64,000 nt of DNA from Acheta domesticus (taxonomy: Eukaryota > Arthropoda > Insecta > Orthoptera > Gryllidae): positions 120,282,678-120,346,677 of the forward strand of contig JAHLJT010009436.1 in the NCBI GenBank assembly GCA_031308135.1. Reading direction: 5' to 3'. The notes beneath the pieces were generated by a model that was given only the letters and a program-made list of their open reading frames with translations, did not search any database and was not told where the DNA came from. The position numbers and the translations under genes are program-made. Position 1 is the first letter of the stretch; each line of letters opens with the position of its first letter. Positions 34,715 through 46,645 of the stretch are shown piece by piece.

Positions 34715-34960
34715 TGGTTCATGCCCCAAGGAAACAACGGGTTTGGGGGAGCAGTTAAACGCTATTTAAATTCCTAGTTCTGTAGCGTGTTTGAGAGGAA
34801 GCGGATATTGCATCTCTGCTAATTCCTTCGTCCCCTTCTTGAAAAAGATGTAAACAATAAGTTTGAACGCACTTAGTTATTTTTAGATATACCAAAATTC
34901 CTCATTTAGTGGCTGAAACGGACGACACCACATGACGTGAGTAGAAAGCAACTCATACTA
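34715..34960 (+). repeat. Dispersed 246-bp repeat, copy 1
   Basis: Starts TGGTTCATGCCCCAAGG and ends GCAACTCATACTA. Nearly identical (about three or four differences) and in the same orientation as 37464-37708. No ORF is conserved between them beyond frame chance. The family is unknown to me. The 5' end has a B-box-like GGTTCATGCC but no A box upstream, so a SINE is possible but unproven. Confidence 0.92.
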
Positions 34961-34980
34961 TGTAATTCACCGCCATCGGA

Positions 34981-35560
34981 CGGGTGTTGGGCGAACCACA
35001 ACCGGTAGTCGGATGTAGGGAACAGCGCGCGCATCGAGAGCCGGATTCGATAGGCTTGGACCGGATAGGGCAGGGACGGGACGGGACGGGACAGGGGACG
35101 AGGGGGCGGTCGGGGCGGGTCGGGGCGGGTCGGGTCGGGGCGGCGGGTCGGGGCGGGGCGGATCGGGACGAGGCGGGGCGGGACGGTGCGGGCGGGTGGG
35201 CGGCGCGGGCGAGTGGGCGGCGCGGGCGAGTGGCGGCGCGGACGGGCGAACGGGCGGGCGAACGCACGGACGGGCGAACGGACGGGTGGGCGGGCGGGCT
35301 CTCCCTGGGTACGGGTAATTAGCGATTTCGACAACGTGCCGTTTATTTTTTGCACGGTCGTTTCATTATTTATACGAGCAACCGATGTATTGTACTCTGG
35401 CGAATTAATTAGCGCTTCGCTGGGAAAAGGGCGCGGTGGAGCAGATCGGCTCGCGCCCGCCCCTTGGGAAGCAGGACCCCGAGACCGTCAGATGGCCGGA
35501 TGTTGCGATCTCTCGTCCGCGTGCTCTCGCGTGTTAATCCGGTCAGCGGAACGCCCATGA
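34981..35560. promoter_or_regulatory. CpG island 16 with duplicated TAATTAGCG sites
   Basis: The left half is a G-rich minisatellite. The right half (35300-35560) mixes GC DNA with homeodomain-like motifs: TAATTAGCG at 35316-35324 and again at 35406-35414, plus CGTTTATTTTTTGC and TCATTATTTATACG between. The arrangement suggests an enhancer-like module next to a structured GC repeat. ORFs of 104-149 codons are artefacts. Confidence 0.55.
35068..35300 (+). repeat. Degenerate G-rich minisatellite
   Basis: Irregular units of GGGAC, GGGGCGGGTC and GGGCGAAC type. Runs of three or four G every 4-6 bp make the plus strand quadruplex-prone. The antisense reads as proline/arginine-rich peptide in several frames, which is compositional. 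Confidence 0.85.
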
Positions 35561-36002
35561 GATGAGAGCGATCTTTTCAGGTGACACTAAAATAGGCAGA
35601 TTTAATACTTTCCGTTAACTAATTAATCTTTATATATTTTATTAAAGGATGAACTGGTGGTAGATAATTTTTTTCTTTGAGTACTTAAACAATTAAATGA
35701 GGCTTTGCTATCATAAAAAGCTGAGGAACTTTCACAATTCGACTGGAAATCTAATTTTGATTAGCGATTTCGAAAATACATACTACCATTTTTCAATAGA
35801 TCACGTGATGAAAAGATCTTCTATGATTATAATAAAATGGACAATGATCACAACATATCCCATATGGAGGTATGGTTATTGGTAAACAAGTTTCTTGCAT
35901 GGAATGCACCTGTTAACTTCGCCTATTATGGTTTGCCAAACTTTCAATTTTCTTCTAGTTTCACTACTTTGCACGTAAATTTAAACACGAAACTGGATTC
36001 TA

Positions 36003-36034
36003 CCTAGCTGCCACAAGCACGGTTGGCAGCTAGG
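36003..36034. repeat. Short perfect hairpin
   Basis: CCTAGCTGCCA and its exact reverse complement TGGCAGCTAGG flank a 10-nt loop. The stem is 11 bp with no extension, too short for a microRNA precursor. Confidence 0.8.
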
Positions 36035-36293
36035 AGAAGCAATAAAGTATTCAAATATTCTGAATATGTAGGATACTTACGTACGGCAGTAAGTCAAATA
36101 AGCTATATCATAAATTACTTCAGTGAGATCGCAAAAATTCTTGACGAATGACAGACCTCCTTATTTCCGTGCTCTACAAACTTTTGAGCCTCGCAACATA
36201 AAAGCAAGTTACTACAGCGTTTTGGATTGCATGAACAAAAACAGAGAGCGTACAGCTATTTCGTACTGTTTTCCAATTTTTAAGAGAATGACG

Positions 36294-36297
<4 letters not shown>

Positions 36298-36349
<52 letters not shown>
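36298..36349. repeat. AT dinucleotide microsatellite
   Basis: Uninterrupted AT/TA repeat, about 26 units. Confidence 0.97.
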
Positions 36350-36350
<1 letters not shown>

Positions 36351-37420
36351 GACATAAAAAAACACGATACTTAAGTAGGCAAATTACTTATCACACGTTT
36401 TACTTGGTATACTTATATACATCAGTCCTAATTTAAACAGATTCACTGGATGAAATATTTAGCTGACGCGCTAAAGAATGCATAGTATGCATTATACAAC
36501 GCACGCGATTGCATTGACGTGCGAGTTATCAACAACAAAATGGTAACTATATACACTATATAAACTTCCTCAAATTATTCTGAATATATTTTATTAATGA
36601 AGCGTAATGAATACAACAGTAGATACTATCTTCCAACACGTTCTTAAACAGCACTGAATTGATGATGAAAAAGTCTATTGAATGTCACATAGTTTTGAAA
36701 TTCATAAGAGAATCTACAACTATGCCAAAAGTTAACGCACCTTCCTTCTTAGATGACTACTTTACTATTGGATCTTCCTTACGCGATTCTACATACACCA
36801 CAATATTTCCGAACATCCAAGAATAAGTTGCTTTTCATTAAGTGGCAATGAAAATTAAATTTTAAATTATCAACTTATTTTTCTTCTGTCAGTTGTTTTC
36901 AAAATATTAAAGACACTTTTATACACACGAATGGAGATAATTATAGGTGGCCTACACGGGTTTAGAAAATCAAAAACTTCAAAGAGCCACACATGCACCT
37001 ACATGAATATTTTTAGATCTTTAGAAAGCACGTGACATGATTGACCGTACAATTTTAAAAATTACCTTCTTATGAAACTGGTGTCATTGTATCAGACATA
37101 TCTTCTTAAAACATCGACATGAAAGAGTAGCAATATCTTTCGTGAATAAAGGGTCATTATTCACTCATGCTTTAGATTTATTGCCAATAAAAGTGCGATG
37201 TCCCGGAGAGTTAGATTTCAGGCACTGTCTTTTTTCTTCTTTATATAAACGATGAACCTTCGTCTGAGCTATGATTTTGCTAGGTTCCAGCGAAGAAGAG
37301 GATTTAGTTATTTTATCATCAAATAAAATCAGCATTTATTTAGGGAATTTAGTTATTTCATTATCAAATAAAACATGTATCTCTTAGAAAACATGCACAG
37401 ATTGTAGCTCTACTCATACG

Positions 37421-37421
<1 letters not shown>

Positions 37422-37458
<37 letters not shown>
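37422..37458 (+). repeat. CA microsatellite (left)
   Basis: About 18 CA units, directly left of copy 2 of the dispersed repeat. Confidence 0.96.
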
Positions 37459-37460
<2 letters not shown>

Positions 37461-37463
37461 GGC

Positions 37464-37708
37464 TGGTTCATGCCCCAAGGAAACAACGGGTTTGGGGGAG
37501 CAGTTAAACGCTATTTAAATTCCTAGTTCTGTAGCGTGTTTGAGAGGAAGCGGATATTGCGTCTCTGCTAATTCCTTCGTCCCCTTCTTGAAAAAGATGT
37601 AAACAATAAGTTTGAACGCACTTAGTTATTTTTAGATATACCAAAATTCCTCATTTAGTGGCTGAAACGGACGACACGACATGACGTGAGTAGAAACAAC
37701 TCATACTA
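37464..37708 (+). repeat. Dispersed 246-bp repeat, copy 2, embedded in CA repeats
   Basis: Same start and end as copy 1 at 34715 with single-base differences (for example CATCTC to CGTCTC, and one missing G near the 3' end). It is bracketed by CA microsatellites at 37422-37458 and 37724-37755, as if inserted into one CA tract or carrying a CA-rich tail. The very high identity implies recent duplication or conversion. Confidence 0.92.
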
Positions 37709-37722
37709 CAACTACATACTAC

Positions 37723-37723
<1 letters not shown>

Positions 37724-37768
<45 letters not shown>
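37724..37768 (+). repeat. Compound AC/TA microsatellite
   Basis: About 16 AC units followed by about seven TA units, immediately right of copy 2. Confidence 0.96.
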
Positions 37769-38110
37769 GTTTTTTTAATTACTGCCAATCTAAATCTATG
37801 CAGCTTTGTATTTATATTTTATGCTATTTGCAAGTATTCCTTGCATATTGAGTAGAAAATTGAAGAGAATATGCAAACAAAATGAGATGAATGACTGAAG
37901 CTTCAATTGGGAATTTTGATTTTGAACAACGTGATGAAAGTCAAAGGTTATCCTTCACGAATGTGAAAAAAAATTTCACGGATCAGCTTTTCTTACCTAC
38001 AATGACAAAGGACTCTGCCTTATGAGAAGGCGGGAATTTGGGCATCACTGACATCAAAACCCGAAAGAGGAGAAAATGCACTTCACGAACTGAAGGATGT
38101 TGACGATGCA
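37769..38110. other. AT-rich spacer
   Basis: Nothing recognised. Confidence 0.5.
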
Positions 38111-38660
38111 TATACGCTTCACAAAAGAACCATCCCGCACCCCGGGGGAATAGGAGTGCAGATTGGCCGCGCTCCTACGACCAGCATAAGGCTCTGCGCT
38201 GTTATAGCACGAATCGAGCGCAATGGCGGGAAGCAAGTCGCGGTGCCAGCAGTGCTTCGACGAGAGGCTGCCAGATGCTCGATGGCGTCGCCAGAAGCAA
38301 CGTCGTCAGGGTGGCGTGAGACGAGGCGACGAGAGGAGGTGGCGCAGGGTGAGGAGCGGCCGGAGGCAGTCGAGGCGTCGCTGCCATCGCCAGCCGCGCG
38401 ACACTGCAGGCGCCGCTCCACGTCTCGAGATTACGGTGCCTGGGGGGCCGGGGATTATGCAGATGGCGACGCGAGCGCCGCGGCCGCCTCAGCCGCCGTC
38501 GATCCGACACAGGGAGGCGCAGAGCACGGGCCGAAGAAGACAGCGGGTGGGTGGAGGGCGATGGGGGCCAAGACGACGCGTAGGGCGCGGGAGACAAAGG
38601 GTCACGGGTGTGCAGTGAGGCCGAAGCAAACAAATCGAGGTGGTGTTAGAAACAAGGTTG
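38111..38660. promoter_or_regulatory. CpG island 17
   Basis: GC-rich. ORFs of 131-177 codons occur in three frames over the same bases, Arg/Ala-rich and without domains, so none is called. Confidence 0.45.
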
Positions 38661-38985
38661 TTTGGGGTAAAGAAAGCGTCAAGGCTTAACTAAAGAATAA
38701 AGGGTTGCAGATGAACCCTTGTGTGTGAGACAGTAGAACAAACAACATCGCTTATACAATGGTTTATGTAAAAGAGAAAGGAGTGTGGAAAGAACGAATT
38801 CGTCGACGCACAATGTTGAAATGTTAAAAAAGAGAAGCGAACGAAAAAAATAAACTGGACAGGTGGTTGGGAAAAATGTCGAAAGATACGAAGATGGCAT
38901 TGCTGAGAAGAGAGCAATGATGAAACAAAATAAACAAGGTCAATTGGAGGGGAAAGGAAGAAACAATTCGGTGCCGAGGATGGAC
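38661..38985. other. Purine-skewed spacer
   Basis: A/G-rich on the plus strand, giving Ser/Phe/Leu-rich minus-strand ORFs (such as 38690-39010) that are compositional. Confidence 0.5.
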
Positions 38986-39470
38986 CTCTCAACAAAAGCA
39001 GCAGGTGCAAGCAAAGGACAGCGACGGCAGCGCGCGCAGATCAGGCGGCTGTGCGCGCGATTTCGCTCCACGAACAGCAGCGGCGCGAAGGCGGCGGCGA
39101 CGGCACCGGCGGCGACGGCGACGGCGACGGCGCGCTGGAGGCAAGCGCCCGACACCTGCTCCCGTGATGTACGCGCGCCCCAGAGAAATTTGCAAAATAC
39201 ACCGGGGCGCCTGCGTCGAGCGGATTAAACGGCCGCCGCGCCTAGCCCCGCCCCTCCGCCCTCGCCCTCGCCCTCGCCCTCGCACCGGGGCGGGGCGGGG
39301 CGGGGCGGGCGCGCGCGCGCTCTCCCGCTTCGCCGTAACTCGGCGTAATCGCCGCCGCCGGCGGGGGCGCTGCCGAGGCCTCATCACGGGTAACGGTCCG
39401 AGTCGCGACCGGGCGCCTGCCTGCGCCTTCGCCCGCAATGTACTGCGCGTACACTAATGGCGCCATGAGC
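38986..39470. promoter_or_regulatory. CpG island 18 with GCCCTC and GGGGC repeats
   Basis: Very GC-rich. A GCCCTC hexamer repeat (about 39258-39282) is followed at once by GGGGC units (about 39286-39309), which are Sp1-like, then a CG alternating run. GCGGATTAAACGG near 39222 is a Bicoid/Otx-like site. ORFs of 149-150 codons on opposite strands are low-complexity. Confidence 0.5.
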
Positions 39471-42330
39471 CCTTATCAGCAACCAGATGCGACGAAGCAC
39501 TCATTGAATCGTCTCTCGCTCTCTCGGGGACTTCTAAACATCATACATCTTTGACGCATTCCGTTATTCATTTGTTTACGAATTTTCATTTTTGACACAA
39601 ATATAATGGAAAACTAAATAAAATTCTTGATGAATAATCGGCAAACAGCAATTAAAAATTGAAGGATGAACAAGTTAGATGATAGAGCAGGTTTTAACGA
39701 TTCCACACCAGATGAAAGTAGTGTCATTTTCCTCTTATTATTTTGGAGATGAACAGTTGTCTGCGTTAGTGCTAGAAGATTATTTGTCATAAATATTAAT
39801 AAGAAGTTGTAATAATAAAGGAACGCACGCTCAGAGGAATTAGTGAAGAACATTGATCAATTTTAGTATCAAATTATGAACATCCAAAAAAATAGGGAGT
39901 TTCACATTCACAATCCCAATGACAATACGATAAAACTCCACGGGGGATCCCAGAATGTTTTTATTTAAAAACTATACGGGGATATCCAAGTGATCATTTT
40001 ACCACTCAAATCCCCCGAGAACTCTTCCCAAAGGATTATAGGATTATCAGCGGTCGTTATTTATTGCTTGCTAGTTCTGAAATTTACATACGCTACGACG
40101 TGGCACGCACATAAATTGTAGATGAAGAATGGTTAGTTATTGGAAACTAGGTTTCAAATATTCGTATGTTACGTGATATACATATAAATTATGAAGAGAG
40201 TGCAACATTTTCAGACAGGTGTTAAATCTGCGGTAACATGGAAGCAATGTTTATCACCTATTACACTTTGACACATTCAAACACGTAAAATTAAGCCTGA
40301 ACTCGCACAGGTATTAATAATAGCCGTAATTTATTTTCAAAATATTTTCTATTTTAATTAATAGTGTTAGTGGATATTTAAAAAAAAGAAGCCAATTGAA
40401 AAAAACGTCATTTTTACACATATTTTCTATCATTTTCTCAATATAAATGCTTCAAGTTCCACGCAAATGAATAACGAAATTGCAACATAGGCGTCGTATA
40501 TTCTGATGTTCGGCCATTTTCCTCAACCGTGGTCGTTGAATGAATTAAAGAGATCTAAACGTGTGGAATTGGGGTAAGAATGCCCGTTTAATGGTGTTCT
40601 GGTTCGCGTCAAGGGCAACACTCAAATTTACAGGAGTGTCTGCGAAACAAAAATACAGGTCTTGCAACGGATTTCATAGCAATCAGAGGTGGAAACGGTC
40701 AGGTTGTGTAACAATCCGAAGACTAACGACAAATTTCTAGGCTTTGGAAGTCTAAACAACCATTTCAAGAGAATTGCGCTTTTATTTAATGCATCGATGT
40801 GGAGAATGTGAAGAAGATAGTTTTCTGAATACTGTTTCTGGAAACAATATTCAAAATTGTAAAGCATTAGAATATTCACATTTTACTAGAATAATATTGT
40901 TATCTTTGTATCAAAATGTGAATTATAAAATTCTCACGCTACTCAGACACAGCGAGTTACATCACTCGTAACAGGAAGAAAACAATTTCATTACGACAAA
41001 AAATAGGATATCATGAGATTAATACAAATGTGTACCATTACTTAAATGTCAATATTATTGCTTTTGGTTTCACGTGCAATTTGTGCTCTCCCTTGTCCAT
41101 GTTTGCTCCTACAAAAAATTATACATAAAAATATACCGATTGTGAATTCCACCACAGAAATTCTCTTTTCTTTTTAAGAACCTTTTGATGGAAGGAAGTA
41201 TAAAACAAAGTGACGAAATAAAATTACACATTAATGATAAGGGTAGTTTTCTTTCTCGGAAAATACGCCAGTTTCCATTTCTACTTGCCTCTAGCTAGAA
41301 CCTACAAATGGAAATTGATGCTAAATGCGCACAATATAGTGTAGAAACTCCCAGCCATGGCAATGTTCTAGAGACGTTATTCTACTATCAAACGGAGTGA
41401 TTGAACAAGCTCCATGAACGTGACCACGGGTTTCAATTGCGCAAACTGTCCGGCGATATTGCGCTTGCAGTGTTTCCCTCTGTTCTGATAACTATGACTG
41501 TTATACGATGTCTCATAAAGGGAGAAGGATATGACCCCATAATTTCTTTTTTGAAGTAAACGAATTACTTTGTGAATTCAAATTACAGATCGTATTCAGA
41601 AATTACTGTAACTCGTCAATTCCTTTCGTGGTGTCAAAAAAGTTTTCATTAATAATGCATTAAATTTTTCATTAAAGAATATTTATCAATAAGACATTAC
41701 AGAACTAAATATTGCAATGTGCGTTTGATTGGCCAATTAAATTCATGAAATTAACTTTTCTGCCCAATAATAAATTACCTTAGAGATAAAATGGAATTAT
41801 TTTTGCCAATTGTTAACAATTAAAGGGACTTCATTTCTGTAGCAGTAAATACATTCATTACTCCACTAATTGCAAGCGAATTAATGAATGTATGTGCAGT
41901 TTTGAGAGACAAGACTCTTAATCCTCAATGAAACAAAACGAGAAGAATTGACATGACCAAACATAATCCAAATATTTAATTAAGTTTGAAATGTCATTTA
42001 GAAGCTATCCTAGTTGATTACAATCATTATTTATATACCCTAAAATACAAATGATTACCGAGCATTCGAAACCCTAACTGAATAACCTTTCAGTTTGTGG
42101 ATCTGGACAATGTGGCTCGTTAGGAACAACGTCCAGTGCGGCTCAACTGCATGAAAAGGACACGACCCCTTGAGCTACACAGAACGCTCCACACCTACCT
42201 AAACATCTGCAACATGAACCCAGACCAGAGTGCACATAACACCTCGTGAAAATACCATGAGACGCCCAGGTTAAAAAGGAGCCCACTTAATTAACAGACT
42301 ACAACGCTTTAAGCAAGCTTTAGGCATGCT
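39471..42330. other. Long AT-rich gene-free stretch
   Basis: The longest island-free interval in the left two thirds. AT-rich, with only short ORFs. Small structures include an 11-bp inverted pair TACATTCATTA / TAATGAATGTA (41850-41860 and 41882-41892). No gene recognised. Confidence 0.5.
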
Positions 42331-42835
42331 TTATGCATGCTTTGTGCGGAGCGAGTCCACTTGTTGTGTTCATTAGCGGCCGGACTGTTTTTAGGTTCCA
42401 GCTACGCGATGGCTGTCGAGGCAGGGGATCTAGGCCGAGGAGGAGAGGCGGCGGGAGGACGGGGAGGACGGTGGAGGGTGGTGTGTTACGGGGAGGATAT
42501 CGATTCGGGAGGTCGCGCTCTCGTTCGGTTTTCATTACCGCCCCCGTCATCCCGAACCCCGCCGCCTCCGTTGCCCCGTCCCGGACGCGCCCCCCACCAT
42601 GCGCCCAGCCCGTTCTTCCCCGATAATTTCATTAGTGTCGGCCAGTGATCCTTGGCCCGGTGGGCCGCGCTGCGAGAACGGCGCCGGGGCTCTTGTTAAC
42701 ACCGGCGACGCCCCCCGCCCCACCTCGTCTCCGCGGGGAGCATTGTGTGACACTCACTCCCCTTCACAGGGGTTCTATGGACCCGTCAGGTTGCCCCGCG
42801 TGGTTATCCCCATAGACGCTCCAGCAGTGATCATG
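42331..42835. promoter_or_regulatory. CpG island 19
   Basis: GC-rich with G-rich sequence at 42420-42480 and C-rich sequence from 42540. ORFs of about 100 codons overlap in two plus-strand frames without domains. Confidence 0.45.
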
Positions 42836-43370
42836 CAGGATATTAACATTAGATAATGATCTTTCAACATATATAAAAGTAGCTGATCACAACAGAGATT
42901 ATTACTGAAGAAACGTTCCTTCACTTACACAGTTCCTGAGTAGGTTGAGGATCCCAGACAGACATTAAAGAATTATCAGATGTAGACTATTTTGAGCGCA
43001 AACCTACAAAATGTATAAAAGATAGAAACAGAGTACTCTAAAATTAAGGAAATTTATAAATTACACATGAGCTCTATCATAAATTTAGACATTTCTAATC
43101 AAATATTTTTAAAGAATTCGCATTATCAATTAACATTTTCCCAATGAATCGTTAGAGCATTCCATGCACGCGAAAGTTTTTTCAAGCCCTTAATTAAGAT
43201 CGCTTGTTCGGAATTCTTTCAGCCATCCATCAGTTCCCGAAAGTACATACACTTTTCTCTGAGAGCACCGACCATATATATTGTCTCAATTTATCACTTC
43301 CAGTATCATTATCGTGGGAGAGTAACAAACGAGAGAGCGAGAAGAGAGAATCGAACACTATAAATCGATC
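42836..43370. other. AT-rich spacer
   Basis: Nothing recognised beyond a short unclassified ORF. Confidence 0.5.
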
Positions 43371-43800
43371 GTTCGATCGATCGGCCACATCCAAGGGCTT
43401 CCCGGCTCGAGAAGGGTTCGCTATCTCGCGGTCATCGCATTTGCTCTAACTATAAATCACTGTATTTATGATGGATTAGTTAATTAATAATAACGCTTTT
43501 ATTCGCGTCCCGTCGACAACCGCCCCTTTTGCACCCAGAGCAACGAGTGCCGCCCCACTCCCCCCCCCCCGGGGACGGGACGCCCTTCGCAATTCAGCGT
43601 CCGCGCCCACGCTCCTGCGCCCGCACAGCTTCCAGAGCTGTTTCCTGCCCACCCCCGCCCCCGCCCAACGACGCCCTGACAACTTAATCAGCGAGAGGCT
43701 CTTTAGGCGCACGCGAATCCCTCCAACTTCCGCAGAGCCTGCGATCTCATAACTCATGCGTTGGCTGCCACTTGGCATCGTGGACATGACGCGTACCTAC
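43371..43800. promoter_or_regulatory. CpG island 20
   Basis: Begins with overlapping CGATCG palindromes (about 43365-43382) and contains an 11-C run at 43560-43570. The trough at about 43440-43500 holds TTAGTTAATTAATAATAA. A 103-codon minus-strand ORF (43476-43787) has no domain. Confidence 0.4.
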
Positions 43801-44880
43801 TAGAGAAGGCGCGATGATGGCCGTACTCCATTAAGGGAAGCCATTTCTCCACAAATCTCGAACACGAGACTTCCAGTTTTTTACACAATAATGTGTAATG
43901 AAAATGTCTGAAGAAAAAGTTAACGCAGATCTGACTCGGACATTTTAAAATATATTTCTACAACTGTTAAAAATGTTGTACGGTTGGAGTTTTATCGACA
44001 ATGCTTCAATCGAAAACAAAGTGGACAAGGTGCGGTAGATATACCACTTGCAATGTCTCATTATTAAACGACTGACAGCCAACCGATAAGATAAAAGAAA
44101 TATTGCGGGAGTTGAATATATATGAGTCCTGGCATGATAAGACAGACGTTAGTTTTCCAAATAAAAATACTGCCATTAGCTCACAATCAGATGAGTGCGC
44201 AGCTGGATAATGAATCGATCTGATTGACGCTGATCACCGGGACGAATTAATGTTAATACCGAAAATCAAAATATATAATGAGCAAAGCGCTTAAATAAGG
44301 ATCCCGATTCCAAAGCCCCCAGAAAACATATAGTGGTCGTTCAGGCCTCATATGAAAGCTTGAAGAGCGGGACAATATTTAAATTGGATTCCACCCCCTC
44401 CCCACTAGTACGACCTACCGGGACGAAGGGGCGTAACGCCAGGTACATACGGAAGTAACTGACGGCTGGTTTGAAAGCTTAAGGAGCCTGTTTCAGTAAA
44501 AATGTTATGTTCACGAATATTCATTCCATTTAATTACAATTACAAAATTTTGTAACAATAATATACTGTTATTATTTTTTTCATTTCCTTTTTTAAATAA
44601 ATAATCTGTTATTAAATTGTGTGTTGTGTATTGTAACATTTTTTCGTCGTCGCATTGGCAGGTTTCTTTACTTGGTTGTGGCATATTTTTCCATGCACGT
44701 TGATGAAACAGCAATGTTCTAACGTGGCACCTCAATGATACAATATAAATTAACAAGAAATACACACATAACCAATCTCAGATAGAAACCTACTTTTTTC
44801 TCTGAAAGTGAAGTTTCAATGATAAAAGGCACAAAACAATATACAAAATAGTAGACAGTTTCACATTCTAATTAGAACCG
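43801..44880. other. AT-rich stretch
   Basis: Mostly AT-rich. TGAAAGCTT-GAAGAGC (44353-44368) and a variant (44472-44487) form a 119-bp-spaced direct pair within a slightly GC-richer block, possibly a mobile-element fragment. Confidence 0.4.
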
Positions 44881-45445
44881 TCGGTCGGTAGACGCGCCAG
44901 CTATTTTGCCAGGACAAACGCGCGGTGTCGATCCCACGCTCCAGCATTTCATAGCGCGTTTCAATTACGTGCCGGGGAACAACACGCGGCGATCGGCGCG
45001 CGGGCGGCGTCGCCGCGCCGCGCTGCTCCGCGCCGCCGTCGTGTAATTGGAGCGCTGCTGGCGACGGCCCCTCCGACGCGGCGGGCGCACGGAGAGCGGA
45101 GAGAGCGCGCGCGAGCGGCGAAAGAACGGCGCGGGGCAATAAGCCCGCAGCACTGGGGCGATCATCGCCCGCAAATCCCGCAGCTGCTCGGCGCACAGTC
45201 GGCGCCGACCGGCCCGCACGCCCGCACGCCTACACGCCCGCCCGCCAGCGCACGCCCGGCACGCGCGCCGCTGCGCCGCGAGGCCTCAATCGCGCCCTCG
45301 TTCGCACGCCCGCGCCCCGCCCAAGGGATCTCATCAAGCCCGCCGCTCCGATCGGCTTTGCACCGCGCTCTCGCCCGCGCCGCAAGAGGTGGCCCTGCCA
45401 CACGCCGAGGACGCAGGCAGAGCGATTCGCGTTGAGCGGTTGAAC
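44881..45445. promoter_or_regulatory. CpG island 21
   Basis: Very GC-rich, with TTTCAATTACG near 44957 and GTGTAATTGG near 45040, an inverted pair of TAATTG-type homeodomain sites. ORFs of 84-111 codons are compositional. Confidence 0.5.
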
Positions 45446-46607
45446 TGCCGCTCGCAGCGACAGAATAGACAGACACGAGGCGGGGAAACATGGGGATTAG
45501 ACAACGAATGAACCAAGGAAGAGAGTCTGGAGATTGAACATTTTTTATTTATACTTGACAGAAACAACTGGAACTAGAACTCGGGAATTTTTTATATTAT
45601 ATCTATTTACATTATAACCAAATTCGGGCCCCTACAAAGAAACGTAGTAATAAGAATGTATACAAATCTCGTATAACACGAATTTTTATAACAACACCGA
45701 TTATTTCAGCCCTTTGAAATTCGTGTTAAAGAGGGTTTTCTGTAATTGTTTGTGCAGCCATATTTTCCTTTATCTTAGTTATAAATACAAACGCATCTAA
45801 CATTATTATTTTGCTATAGCTTGTTTATAAACTTTCACATTGTTTATTGTTATTATAATACCTTTACACCCTCCACCTGTGTCCATCCATGCTGACATGT
45901 ATAGTTCCATTAGGATAGTTCGCTACAGTAAACTATATTAATTGAATATGACAGCTCGTATGCAATATGCTAGTAATGATAATATTATGGCGTAGGAGGT
46001 TTCGCTATGTTAGTGTTCAAAAGAATTTTAAGTCTATAACGATAGGAAATGGTAAGGGTTCTCCTCTACAGAGAATCATTTTAAAAAGGGGATAACTTGA
46101 TAACGCTTGATACAAAGCGGAAAAAAAATTTAATTCCGTTAATGCAGATAGGCATCACCGCAGAACGCGGAGGAACTGTTCCGTTAGATTACGTTTCACG
46201 TAAAGATGGTTGCACACGCCGTGCAAATCGTAAACATCATATTATGTGTGAATTGGAGAAATATCACTAAGGAAATTCGAACTGTTAGCATCCTGGTGTC
46301 TACGAATAGTGGGTGAGAAGCGGTTGAACTCTCAATCAGAATAAGATGTGTGCATAATTCACCGGAGATTGCAATGCAACGGTCAAATTAGAATTTTTCA
46401 CTTACCTCAACACTAGAGGTGTGTCAATGAAACCGCTTCACTAATTCTAACAGATGAATATATTGACTCATATAACATTCCAGAATAAATATGAATTTTT
46501 GATTTGTGTAACTTTCTGTGTAAGCACTCTGAAAATAACCTTCCAAGTAAACGATAAAATATAACATACTGCCATCGTGAGCATTGGTTGTTTATAATAA
46601 TCATAGC

Positions 46608-46645
<38 letters not shown>

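Larger units (their letters stand above)
35561..37421. other. AT-rich gene-free stretch
   Basis: AT-rich. It holds the hairpin at 36.0 kb, an AT microsatellite and, at 35760-35773, ATTAGCGATTTCGA, a 14-mer also found at 35318-35331 in the preceding island. No gene recognised. Confidence 0.5.

Noticed and set aside
34906..35355. Pro/Arg-rich repeat protein of 149 codons
   Set aside because: Direct translation of the irregular G-rich minisatellite. All frames on that strand look alike.
34715..37708. The 246-bp direct repeats read as LTRs of one short retrotransposon
   Set aside because: No primer-binding site, polypurine tract or coding remnant was seen between them, and no matching flanking duplication outside them.
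39246..39290. GCCCTC repeats considered as telomere-like sequence
   Set aside because: Insect telomeres are typically TTAGG. This is a short GC-rich hexamer run inside a CpG island.
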